64,000 bases of DNA from Cryptomeria japonica (lineage: Eukaryota > Streptophyta > Pinopsida > Cupressales > Cupressaceae): assembly GCF_030272615.1 (NCBI RefSeq), contig NC_081412.1, forward strand, positions 102,600,796 to 102,664,795, written 5' to 3'. Both the position numbers and the translations under genes were made by a program. The notes under the pieces are model-generated. The model was not told where the DNA came from, did no database searches, and saw only the letters and a program-made list of their open reading frames with translations. The number at the start of each line of letters is the position of its first letter. Position 1 is the first letter of the stretch. This document shows, piece after piece, positions 44,524 through 56,100 of this stretch.

Positions 44524-45690
44524 TGATGAACTTATAAGGCACTAAGAGGGGGGGAGGGGGTGAATCAGTGTAAGAAACAACAACAACAACAAGAACACAA
44601 ATCTGATCACCACTTTTATCAATTTGAAACTTAATAAGCATGCAAGGAAAATAACCACATAAGCTAACACCCAATAAAACATGCAACTCATAACACAATG
44701 TTTTTCAGGTGGAAACCCAAATGGAAAAAACCACGGTGGGAATTAGTACCCACAAGATCAACTATTTATAGAATAGGGATCTAACCGGTTAAGGTCTTAC
44801 AATTGCTTTGTTAGGAGTACACCCGGTTAGGAGTGTCTTAGCCCAATTAGGAGATATTACAATAAGGTCTGTTAGGAGCTTCCTTGTTAGGAGCTACCTA
44901 GCTAGTGGATTTAAACAACACAAGTTAATGTGTGACCCTATTAAGGGATTTTACCTTCGGACCTATGAGGATCCTACCGCACCCGGTTAGGAGTGATCTT
45001 GTGAGAGGATTTTATCTTGATGCTACTACTAGGGAACAACAAGTTTAACTAATCTTCATATAGAACATATGTACTTGATTAGATTCACTTCAGTTCTACT
45101 TCTAACATTGACTAAACATCAATATAGAGCTTCACCTTTCACTGCACAATCAAATTCACACTATGAATTTTATATATGATACATCATCACACAATATACT
45201 CCTTTTTATAAACAACTCTACTAAGTCAACTAAGAACCCTTGGAACAATTTTCTAGGTTCAATGTATCTACATAATCTTGCACATGACACTTTAGTCATG
45301 TCAGCCACAAACAACTTAACTCAAAAATAAAACATTAAGTCTACCGATCTAAGTAATTATGCTCTACTGGTTTAATTGTTCTTCTTGATTGATTACTCAT
45401 TACATCATAACTCACTCCAAACTTTGAATCTGTTGATATGGTTCTAGCCATAGACTCATACCAATGTCATGAACATACATACCAAACCGCAAAACTTAAC
45501 TCTTCACCGGTCTTCTGTATCGGTTGCTTGAACATAGTTCTGTCACTGTTTACCGGTTCACTGTTTCATTGATTCCTCTACTAGTTGGACTAAATGACTT
45601 AGATGACTGAAAAAACATGGTTGGCATTAATAATAACACAATAAAAGTCATCAATCAACCTATTACAACAAAATCATCATCAAGCCAATA
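44524..45690 (-). repeat. Element F 3' LTR
   Basis: 1,167 bp, plus-strand start TGATGAACTTATAAGGC and end AAGCCAATA, so in element orientation it begins TATTGG and ends TTCATCA. It carries GAGGGGGTGAATCAG near 44550, GGTGGAAACCCAAATGGAAA near 44710, and many GTTAGGAG units (44780-45010). The first base pair after T is A rather than G, also at the LTR end at 750. Confidence 0.7.
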
Positions 45691-45703
45691 ATCTCCCCCT
45701 TTG
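45691..45703 (-). other. Element F polypurine tract
   Basis: On the minus strand CAAAGGGGGAGAT directly precedes the LTR, followed inward by TTGGCATTGATGGCAACAC (plus strand), the same arrangement as in C and G. Confidence 0.7.
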
Positions 45704-45748
45704 GCATTGATGGCAACACTTAGGAAAAAAATTGTCTAAGTGTGAGGT

Positions 45749-46577
45749 AGACACCGATGGGGAGGGACCTCAAAGAGATCAATCCAAACTGGTCAACAAG
45801 AGTAAACACAACAAAGACACAAAAATATGATGGAGGAAATGCAAAACAGATTGTTTTATTGCATGAAAATTGATTACAACCAACCGGTAACAATCGGGTT
45901 ACAACATACCGGCTCATAGGCCTGGTAGAACATATAGAATAGGTCACAACTGGGCCCTTGAATCTTGAGATCTATCTTATACACATAGTCTAGCTACTTG
46001 ATTATCTGATTGATTACATTTTAATGTGCAATTATAATTATATATATATATATATATATATCAATCCAAAGGATCCAGTCGGCCCAAAAGGGATCAAAAC
46101 CCGAAGAACAAGACCTAACGTGTAAAATAACAAGGTCGACCTTCGCTGAGAGATTCCTCTGGAAAATCAAAAGGATGAAATGTAGATCATGGGAAAAGGT
46201 GGGCCACACACCAAGGAAAATTGGAATCAATGCCCAAGGCTCCACAAGCTTCGAAAGGGGTTCTTGTAGATCACCAAAATAGGTCCAGGCAACCGGTAAC
46301 AAAAACTGCCAATTGGTAACAGAAAACCGTCAAGGAAACTGATAGTGATATCTTGCCAAAAAATGATCCAAATGTGATGCAGCCTAGAAGAAAGAAAGAT
46401 GATCAAGTCTTCAAGTAGAATCCAACTCCACAGGATCCAATGAGCCAAAACCAGGACACATAGAAAGGAAAACTGAAACTGCAAACATAAAGCCAAATAG
46501 AAAGGAATTTTTTTTTGGTTGATGCAAGATTTCTCTAAACTGGGGATGCTCCTACATCAGATACCACTTGAAGCAGT
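45749..46577 (-). repeat. F 3' untranslated repeat, copy 1
   Basis: About 830 bp, from GAGGGACCTCAAAGAGATCA to TCTAAACTGGGGATGCTCCT. The second copy is 46587-46662 plus 61207-61757, split by G. Contains a (TA)n run at 46039-46061; the same place in copy 2 has only about 12 bases (61495-61507). Copy 2 is also shorter by a deletion near 61600 that removes the region matching 46150-46360. No coding sequence is recognised. Confidence 0.7.
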
Positions 46578-46662
46578 CATCAGTGAGGAGGGACCTCAAA
46601 GAGATCAATCTAGATGGTCAGCAAGAGTAAGCACAACAAAAACACAAAGAAATGATGGAGGC

Positions 46663-47464
46663 TCTTAGGATTAATGATAGTCCTAAAGATACTGAGAGGG
46701 GGGGTGAATCGATATCTAATTGGTTAGCAGAATATTTAACCTTATTAAGAAATTTGTATTCCAAAATAGTGTACCGGTAAATAAGAATTAATGCAATAAA
46801 TAGGAACAATAAAGACAACATAGAAAACACACCATAACACAAGATGTTTAACGAGGAAACCCGGTGTGGGAAAAACCTCAGTGGAATTTGTGACCCACAA
46901 TATTCACTCACTGGCCAATGAATAAATATTACTTACAATGAGGGGCTTGCACATGCAGGAAGGCCAACTGCCTAGAGCTCACTTCTCAAATAAGAGTCAC
47001 ACTGACTACAAAAGTGGATTAAGAAATCCAATACAATGTATTGCTTCAAATCAGCATCAACTATGTCAGGTTCAGTACCAGTTTAAGCTCATTCTATAAC
47101 CAAAAAACCTTCGTTGTCACTTATATCACCTTATACATATTTTTCACTTCTCTACTCTTACACCAAATGACCTATAAGATCTCATACATATATGTGAGTC
47201 TTTTACAATATGCCTTGTCTGCTTTACAAAATATAATTACAATTAAATACAATAAACAAGAGTTTATTCCCTGTTGACTGGGGTGTTGGTATGCATTGTT
47301 GCTGCTACCGGTGAAGTGTCTGCCAGTGAATGTAGATGTCTATGCCGGTGTCGGTGCCTGCCGGTGACTTTACCAAATGAATGCCAAAAGGTTTCCAAAT
47401 GGTTGCCAGAAGGTTGCCATCAATGACAACACCATTATTCTCATAAGAGTGTAGAATGCCAACA
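46663..47464 (-). repeat. Element G left (3') LTR
   Basis: 802 bp, TCTTAGGATTAATG (second base changed from G) to GAATGCCAACA. It contains GAGAGGGGGGGTGAATCG and AACCCGGTGTGGGAAAAACC. It matches 60405-61206 throughout. Confidence 0.88.
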
Positions 47465-47477
47465 ATCTCCCCCTTTG
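47465..47477 (-). other. Element G polypurine tract
   Basis: CAAAGGGGGAGAT on the minus strand, abutting the 3' LTR. A second tract (CTCCCCCTTTGACATCAATG, plus strand) lies at about 47611. Confidence 0.75.
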
Positions 47478-47701
47478 GCATTGATGGCAACACTCATGAG
47501 AAAAATCCAAAAACTGTTTCCAAAAAGTGAAGTCCAAAAAGTTACCAAAAAAGATGTGCTCCCCCTGAGCAGATGATCTCCTCTGATTAAACATTTTTTT
47601 CTGTCCACTACTCCCCCTTTGACATCAATGACAAAGGTTGTCAAAAATTGTCTAACAAGTGCAAAATTTCACCTCAAAGTTTGTAACCGGTTGGTTACAA
47701 T

Positions 47702-50700
47702 CTAAAATATATCTACCAAAACCAAATTTAAACACTGAATGAATTTGTTGCTATTGTTCAAGGTTGTGTGAGTCTGTTGGATCATACCGGTGAGATGATG
47801 CATATGCTCTTCCGGTGATCTTTCTCCTTGAAGTAATGCCTTAGAGATCTCATTCCTCAGAGAGATAAGATTGTCCAGCTTGGGATCAAGTTTGTATTTC
47901 AGCTCTCTGGCATTAGCCTTAATCCTTGCCTTCTCTTTCTCAAATTTCTCCAACTTTTCTTCAAAAATTGCTATTTCTTGCTCAATAATTGATATAGGTT
48001 TGGATGAACCGATATGTTATCAACTATGTCATATATCTCCATCTGTACTCTACTTATTTCCTTTTCTATGTCCTTTGTCAACATATGTGGTTTGCATGTT
48101 TCTCTATACAACTCTTTATATTCCAAAATTGTAGTATTTAGTGCTAATAAGAGTGTATTTATGTGTTTTGTGCACTTCTTTATTGTATCCTCAAAGAATT
48201 TATCCTTTTCCTTCTCAATTTTCTCTTTGAATGTGTCCTCATTTACCTTATCAACTGTTATTACATTGTCGGTAATGAATTTGGACAATGTGTCCAATTG
48301 ACTTAAAGAATCCTTTACATGATCTATATTACATTTCGGTGCAATCAACTTAAGTATTGGTATTGTGTCATCAATTGCTTTGTAAGCCAATGCATTACAG
48401 TCAGTTATCTTCTTGATAGAGTCCACATTAGTAGGCCCGAATTCACTTAATGAAGTACCAGATGTCTGACCAATTGCCTTAATTACCTTTGTGCTTCCAA
48501 CATTTGTAGCCATTTTACTTGTATTATCCTCCGATGGATCAGTCTAAGTTTGCATTTCAACTAGCAATGGTTTGGGTTTCTCAGTGATTACTGGTCTCAC
48601 TACCTCAACATGTACATGTGCCTCTGTCGATTTCTCAGTATGCACAATTGTCGATATCTCAATTTTAGTAGGTTTCTCAATGTTAGCATTTATACCATCA
48701 ATATTCATTCCAGTATCCAATGGTTGCTTAGTTTGCAATGTTTGCTCTATTTGGATCTCAACTTCAACAGTCTATGTTGGTTGCTTAGCAAAGTTTCCAC
48801 TATCAGAAATGTTATCCTTAACATCTATATTGTCCTTATCCACAACAATGTTCACTTCCTGAGTATCTACATTCATGGTGAATAGAATTTCAGAATTAGG
48901 ATTATTGTCATCATGTGTGATACCTACACTGTCAGTAACTGGTGGATCATGAGCATGTACCGGTGCAGTATCCAAGGGTGGTGGTAAGTTGTCAGTTATC
49001 TTGATGTTTGGTATTCCACCAACTTTACCTTTCCCTTTGTCCTTATCCTTCTGATAAACTTTGAATGTTTTCTTTAGCCTATTCAATTCTTCTTGTTTTT
49101 CTTTTTCCACAAAAACGGTATCCCATTTATCAGCAATTTCCTCTGCAATCTCATTTACTCTACCTGCCATCAAACTCACTTGTTGGTGACCACTAGCAAA
49201 AATGGATCTGTGAACTTCACAAACCAGGTCATCAATCTCTTCCTTTGACTTAACCAGATGTACAGCTAGAAGTTTTTCAACTTTAAGTTTCTTGTCCAAT
49301 ACAATTACTGCAATCCTCTTTGCATCTAATCTCCTATATAGTTCATTAGGCAAGTCATCCATAACTTCAATTAAAACTTTCATGTATATATCTAGATGTA
49401 AGATAATACTATTTTCAAAGCTTCTTTTTCTGAATCCTTGAATGTGATACAATTTTCTCATAGTAGCCAAATTACCGGCATCAGTTATTTCATTTAGCAA
49501 ATTATCGAATGGTGGTATAACCTGTTTCTGTTTCTTCTTGGGAGTTAGTTTCTTTGTCAATTGCCTTACTGCCCGTTGTTTCTTCCTTAAAATCCTTGTT
49601 CTTTTGGGTGGAGGAGAGGGTACCGGTGAAGGTTTTCTCTTCCTTTCAACACTTTTGAATTTAGCTGGTATCTCACTGTCAGAGGATGTACCAACTGGTG
49701 AGATGTGTGCCTCTGGTTGCAGTCCTTCCAGCTCACTAGCTGATATACCAGTAATGTTCATAACATTTTCTTTGATTCCCTTTACCTACTTAGAAGCATC
49801 TCTTATTTATTTCTCTCTTTTCTTCATTTGCTTCATTGTTTTCATATTGCTTTCAATTGTTTCAGCACTACCAAAAACTTCTTCTGTTGGTTCTCTAGGT
49901 GCATCTAACAAGGCTTTTACATAAGTCTTAATTATGTTGAGATCTACCTCATAACCCATTTTTGTTACCCATACAGTCCTAGCTAATACAACTTCCATCC
50001 ATGGTTCATCCTTCTTGATTACAAAACAAATTTCTTTATCATATTTATCCACTACACTCTGTGGTAGTCTTTCTCTTGTATTCATTTTGGTTTGGAAAGC
50101 TTTGAAATATTCAGTTATATTGTTTTCCTTAGTAGTAGTCATGTCGTTGAAAGCTTCTTGTAATTGTTTTCCTACTGGTATGTCATATCCAAAGTCTTTC
50201 TATCCTATACTGTGGATCTCCTTTGTGAAATACAATTTTAAGCATAGTAAGAAATCATCAAAGCAAAATGTTCCTTTCTTATCACCTTTAATCTTCTTCA
50301 AGTTATCTATGAGTTCATCCTTCAACCATTCACACACATCTATTTTTGCATTGTTGTTCACCATTTCATAAGCACTATTAATGCAAAGACTAGAAACTAA
50401 ATTAATTTTGTTTGCATGAGTAGTTTTGTAACCTAAAATCATACTTATGAATCTCACATTGATGTCCTTGATGTCATTTACTCTTAGAGATCTACTATCA
50501 GATGTTTCTCTGGTTAGGGTCATGACTTTGTTTGTAGGAACCTTCTTAGTTTTGTATGGTTTGTTGCCAGTTGAGGGTAAGCCTGTTACTGCCCTAATTG
50601 CTTGCCATGTGAATTTGTAGACAAAATCTAACCAAAGAAATTCTCCATGTGCCTTACTTAGGATAATTCTCACAACTTCCTCCGGAAATTCAAGGATGTT

Positions 50701-51004
50701 CAAAATTTCCACAAAACCTAAAGTCTCCACAATCTTGTGCTCAGGTTTGATAGTGCCATTTTCATTACAAATTATGGTTCTAAACATTTTTAACAACTCC
50801 TTAGAAACTAATCCCTCAATGTTCTAGTGAATATATCCTAGGGTCTTCAGCATAAGCTACACCTTTAGGAATCTTTGAAAATGTGCCTATGGAATCATCT
50901 TGTTTAGCTACTTTGGGAATAATTTTGAATATGGGCCTAGGGCATTTTACATTTTCCACGATAGTAGGGTTTGCAATAAATTTGGGAGCTAAAGAAGAAG
51001 CCAT
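47702..51004 (-). pseudogene. Element G large protein, unknown family (about 1,100 aa, broken)
   Basis: Minus-strand coding run in one main frame (50796 to 48003), entered by a frameshift near 50822 and left by another near 48000. It begins MASSLAPKFIANPTIVENV. The N-terminal third is globular (AHGEFLWLDFVYKFTWQAIR, AVTGLPSTGNKP, SLCINSAYEMV, KIDVCEWLKDELIDNLKKIK). The middle has a strongly basic stretch (RKRKPSPVPSPPPKRTRILR then TKKLTPKKKQKQ) like a nuclear localisation signal. The last third is charged and helical (FEEKLEKFEKEKARIKANAR), probably coiled coil. Stops near 50200, 49807, 48772 and 48544 fit point decay. I do not recognise the family; plant retroelements often carry such extra genes, but no function is claimed. 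Confidence 0.6.
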
Positions 51005-51410
51005 TTGAAAAATACCTTTATCTGCCTGATAATGTATGAATGCTTGAAAGAAATTGCTTCACACCTTCACCTTGAATGCCTTTGCTCAGATTTCGCACTC
51101 TCTGCTAATTTGAATGCTCGGTGAATCAAAAATGAGGGAAAACCAATGATTTATAATGATTTTCCCTTCAACAACCACATTAAATGCTCATCGGTTAAGT
51201 GAAATATTAACACATCTGCCGGTAGGGAAGAAATCTATATTCTCACAATCAAACAAGGGTAATCTACATGATATTCAACTTGTTGCAATACCCCCAAAGG
51301 GTTACTTCTCAGTTGGATGAAGAATCTACAACCGGTGGAGTAATAATTTGTTCTACCGGTGAACAAATAGTCTCATCAACATTCTAATATGTCTTCCTAA
51401 TCCATTGTTT
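51005..51410 (-). other. Element G spacer between its two genes
   Basis: About 400 bp with no open frame, containing AACCGGTGGAGTAATAATTT-like sequence. It separates the gag-like gene from the large unknown gene and may hold a splice or initiation signal that I cannot identify. Confidence 0.35.
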
Positions 51411-51538
51411 TTAAAATTCTTTCTTTACCTTATCTACCTTTTCTTTGCCTTTCAAACTGGGTCCTTTATTATTTGTTGGTGAAGTCTTGCTTCTACAAAA
51501 TTTTGCAATATGTCCAATTTTGTTACAAGCATAACAAG
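51411..51538 (-). pseudogene. Element G Gag-like protein, last zinc knuckle
   Basis: C-terminal end of the Gag-like protein cut by H. It reads CYACNKIGHIAKFC (a complete CCHC knuckle) and a Lys-rich tail (KGKEKVDKVKKEF), then a stop at 51411-51413. Joining to 59481 at one copy of ACAAG keeps the frame and gives NNVTCYACNK across the junction, so this is the fourth knuckle of the protein that starts near 60333. Codons read at 51539-51593 belong to the H LTR. Confidence 0.75.
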
Positions 51539-53127
51539 TGGTGTAGGAGAACCCTTCAAAGGGCTCCCACCATTTTCTTTTGATTGTGTTCATGCTTCTT
51601 TAAGAAGCCATTGTACATACAATAAGAGCCATGTGCTCATTGGTCCTAGTTAGGGTCCTAGTTGAGGTCCTAGGGTCATGAGTCAAAGTTGAGTTTTTTT
51701 TGGAAATAGAAGGTATGTGTGCCTTTGAGGTGTTTAGGGGTCCTTCTTAGCATGGTGGTGTCCATAGGTTATCCCAATGTGGGCCTAGGAGTCAAGAAAA
51801 GCAACATTGAAAGTTGCTCAAAAGTTGCATGACAACTTTTCAAAGTTGTCAAGCAACTTTTCCACCTAGTGGTCAAAATATTTAGTTTAAGCATGGACAG
51901 CCCTAATATGGGCACATAGACTAAGGAGAGGGTAGTATAATTAGTTACAAACCCTAATATAATGGTTTGGATGTCAGATGTTGTACGGCCCAAGCAAAGT
52001 GACTTGATTGTGACTGCAATTTTGTTGCTAGTCGGCACAAATGGAGTAAAAGAAGATTGTTAATGGATTGATTTTCAAGAAAAACTATGTTGTGTGTCTT
52101 GTATGGTGTAATTACTTCCTTTTTGAGAATTTAGGTTAGGTTTTTATTTGTAAGTGAGGTGTGTTTGTAAATATTTTGTAAATTGCCTTCTCACTGTCTA
52201 GTTTTGGACTATTTTTAGAAAATGGGTTCATAACTCCATTCCCCATTGTGGAATCACCATGAAACCATGGGGAATGAGAGTCTAGACCCTGTACTATGCT
52301 AAAAAGAAAGCAAGGCCCTAGAAGATGCATGGAGGCCATCTAAAGACCCACTCCTAGGCGATACTGAACAGTGCCCGGCTAGGAAGGGTCAAGTTGTAGA
52401 GGTCTTGGAGAGCAAGGAAGGTTAGAGAAGGAGGCACCCTTTGGAGAAGTTGTAGAGGGGTGAGTCAAGCACCATTGGTGTAAAGGAGGAGCTTCCACCA
52501 ATCTAGAAAAGGAGGAAAGAGCACCAAACCTACACTGTGACCCTGGCAGGCCTAAAAACCCTCTTTAAAAACCTTTAAAAACCTTAAAATCCACCAAGGG
52601 CAGTGTACGAACACTTGGAGGCCTAAAACCAGGAAAATCCTTGAGCCCTTGCCAAATGAATAGTAGGTCTTTTAGGAAGTTTCACAAGAAAATGCATCAT
52701 CTGCAAGAGGGAGCCCTAAAGGACTAGGTAGGAGGCCTAATTGGTCACAATCCTTGTAGCCCTATTTTGTAGGCAAAAGACAAAATTGTGAAATCGGTAA
52801 GGGGTAGGAAGGTTGAAACCTCTTAGGGGCACATGAATGGGTGGAAAAACCTTGTATTGGTCCTAACCCATCCTTGCTAAGACCTAGGAAGGTGTGGAAC
52901 AAGCCAAACCCTTATTAGCCTAAGTAAGGGTTCCTTGAAACTCATGAGTAGTTGAGACCTTAGGAGTAGTTTATCAAATTGTTGGTGGGTGGATTGGGCA
53001 AGGTTAGGGGATTCCACAAGTAGAGGAAGTCCTAGAGACACTAGGGTGTGGTTAGAGCACCTAGTGATCCAAGGAAAGGATCCAAGAGCATAGACTAGGC
53101 TAGTCTATCCCAAACCCCATCCCATCA
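51539..53127 (+). repeat. Element H 5' LTR
   Basis: 1,589 bp, TGGTGTAGGAGAACCC to CCCATCCCATCA. It has one copy of the 21-bp unit ACAACTTTTCAAAGTTG at 51832-51852. Confidence 0.88.
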
Positions 53128-53129
53128 GA

Positions 53130-53141
53130 TTGGTATTAGAT
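53130..53141 (+). other. Element H primer binding site (degraded)
   Basis: TTGGTATTAGATC just after the 5' LTR, two or three changes from the initiator tRNA-Met site TGGTATCAGAGC. Confidence 0.65.
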
Positions 53142-53167
53142 CTAGTTAAAGATTTGGTGGACTGTGT

Positions 53168-56100
53168 ATGTCTCTATATACTGGTGAATCAGTAGGGGAG
53201 AGCAGAATGGTCACTAATGCAGAGCTAGCTAGGGAGGTAGAAGAGCAGAAGGAGAAGAATAGACTCCTTGAAGAAGCTATGAGCGAGATAAGGGATAAGT
53301 TGCAAGAAGTGGTGGATCAGAGGGCACAAGGACCTTGGGGTGAAGACACCAAGGATAAAGGCAAGAAAACCATTGACATAGATGACATTATACTTGAATC
53401 AGATCCCTTGTTCAATGAAGAACCTTTTGTAAAGGCTATTAAAGCTTTGAACACCAAATCTTTTGAAGGATTGCCACATTTCAATGGAAGGATGGACATT
53501 GACACTATCATGGAATGGATTGAGGGTATGGAGAACCACTTTGAGTGTGAGGGAGTGGCAAAGGATCAAAAGGTTAAGGTTTCCAAATAAAGATTAAGGG
53601 GAGTAGCTTTAACATGGTGGAAGTATCTGCAAGAAGAGAGGGTTAGCATGGGGAAGCTACCTATTGCCAATTGGAAGGCCATGGTGAGTAAGATCAAGGA
53701 GAACTACTTACCAAAAGATTATGAAGTCCAACTTCATAAGAAGAGATAGGAATTGAAGCAAAAAGACCTTGATGTGACCTCCTACAGTGAAGAATTTCAA
53801 AAGCTTTGTCTTAGATCCAAAGTCCAAGAAGATGAATCTATCAAGGTGGCTAGGTATCTAAGCGGCCTAAAGTGGAACATTCAAGAGGAGATAAGCCTAT
53901 GGACTCCTACTACTGTCCAAAAATGTCATCAACTTATTGCCAAGGTGGAAGAGAGAAACAAAAGGAAAGGAGACTCTAATAATAGGGGTAGAGGCAGAGG
54001 TAGAGATCAAATGAGTCACTGAGGTGGTTACCAAAGCAAGGCGAATGAACAAAGGAACCAAGGAGAAGCCAAGTTGACTAAGCATAGCAGTGAAGCCAAT
54101 ATTAGAGGGGGCCATTCTAGAGGAAGAGGTTCACAAGGTGGTCCAAGTAGGGGTAGAGGTATTGGAAAGGCTAACTCCTACTTTGCAACTATGAAATGTT
54201 ACAACTGTGGACAATTGGGACACTCGGCCTATAGATGCCCTAACAAGCCTACATCATCAAACAATGGAAATAGGGTTGCTTATGCACATGAAGACACATC
54301 AAGTAGCAAGACTCTTGAGGTGGACCATATTGATTCAGAGATTGGAGAAAACCTGATGTTCAATAGGGTCTTGATAAGACAGCCAGTTAAGAATGAACCT
54401 AAGCATAGGAGAGCATTGTTTAGGGTGAGATGCAAAATCCTTGGTAAAGTTTGCAAGGTGATAGTTGATTCAAGGTCAACTGATAACATAATATTAGAGG
54501 AGGCAACCAAGAAGTTGAAACTTACAAGGATACCCCACACTAACCCATATAAGGTGACATGGTTGAATCAAGAGCAGAGTGTGCTAGTCAATGAGCAAAC
54601 TTGGGTAGAGTTTTCTATTGGAGGATACACGGATAAGATCCTTTGTGATGTGTTACCCATGGATTCTTGTCACCTATTTCTAGGTAGACCCTGGCAATTT
54701 GATAGGAAGGTGATCTATGATGGAGAGGAGAACTCCATTTCCTTTAAGAAGGATAGCAAAACCTTTAAGATTCAGTCTTTGATAGAGAATGAAGAGGGAA
54801 CCTCAAGAACACCTTGTGTCTTATTGGCTACTGGTAAATAGTTCTTACACTTGCTACATGAGGAGGAAATAGTGAGGTGTGCTATCTTTGTGAAACCAAA
54901 GGAGGAGGAAGACAAGTTGCAGGCAGAGGTACCCAAGGAGGTGAAGCAAATGTTGCAAGAGTATAAGGACATAGTGAGTGATGGAGCACTTGCAACACTC
55001 CCACCAAGAAGGTCTATAAGCCATCAAATAGACTTTGTTCCCAATGCATCCCTACCTAACAAAGCTGCATATAAGCTCACACCTGACCAAAACAAGGAGG
55101 TAGCAAGGCAAGTGCAAGAGTTATTGGAACAAAGACTGATCAAGAAGAGCATCAACCCATGTGCAGTCCTAGTAGTGCTAGCATCAAAGAAGGGAGGCAA
55201 GTGGAGACTTTGCACTGATTCAAGGGCAATCAATAGGATCACCATAAGGTATAGGTTTCCTATTCCTAGAATAGAGGATTTGATGGACTATTTAGGAGGT
55301 GCTATGTATTTTACTAAGATGGACCTTAAAAGTGGTTATCACTAGATTAGAATTAAGGAGGGGGATGAGTGGAAGACTGCTTTCAAGACCATAGAGGGAT
55401 TGTATGAATGGCTTGTGATGCCATTTGGACTCACCAATTCCCCAAGCACCTTCATGAGGTTGATGAATGAGGTGTTGAAAGACTTCACAGGCAAATTTGT
55501 GGTGGTGTACCTAGATGACATTCTCATCTATAGCAGAACCAAAGAGGAGCACCTTGAGCATTTAAGGTTAGTCTTAGAGAGGTTGCATGAAGAGAAGTTG
55601 TCAATCAACCTAGAGAAGTGTGACTTCTTGAAGCAAGAGCTGGTCTACTTAGGATTTTTGGTGTCTAAGGGAACCTTGAAGATGGATCCAAGCAAAGTGG
55701 AGGCAATCTTGAATTGGCCTGCACCTAGAACAGGGACTGAAGTTAGGAGTTTCCATGGTTTAGCCCAATTCTATAGAAATTTTGTGAGGAACTTCAATGG
55801 CATATGTGCACCAGTCCTTGAAACCATAAAAGGAGGCCTTAAAACTAAGTTTAAATGGACTGAGTAGGCTAACAAAGCATTTCAATTATTGAAGCAAGAA
55901 GTAGCCACAAAACCTATCCTACTCCTACCTACTTTTGACAAGCTATTCACATTGGAGTGTGATGCAAGTGGAATTGCAATAGGGGGTGTATTGAGTCAAG
56001 AGGGAAGCCCTATGGAATTTTTTAGTGAGAAGCTCAATGAAGCAAAGAAGAAGTACTTAGCCTATGACCTAGAGTTGTATGCATTAGTTCAGTCTCTCAA

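Noticed and set aside
47871-50371. Plus-strand frames at 47871-48134, 48014-48301, 49538-49924 and 50015-50371
   Set aside because: They are shadows of the minus-strand large protein of element G, which has the better composition and longer continuous frame.
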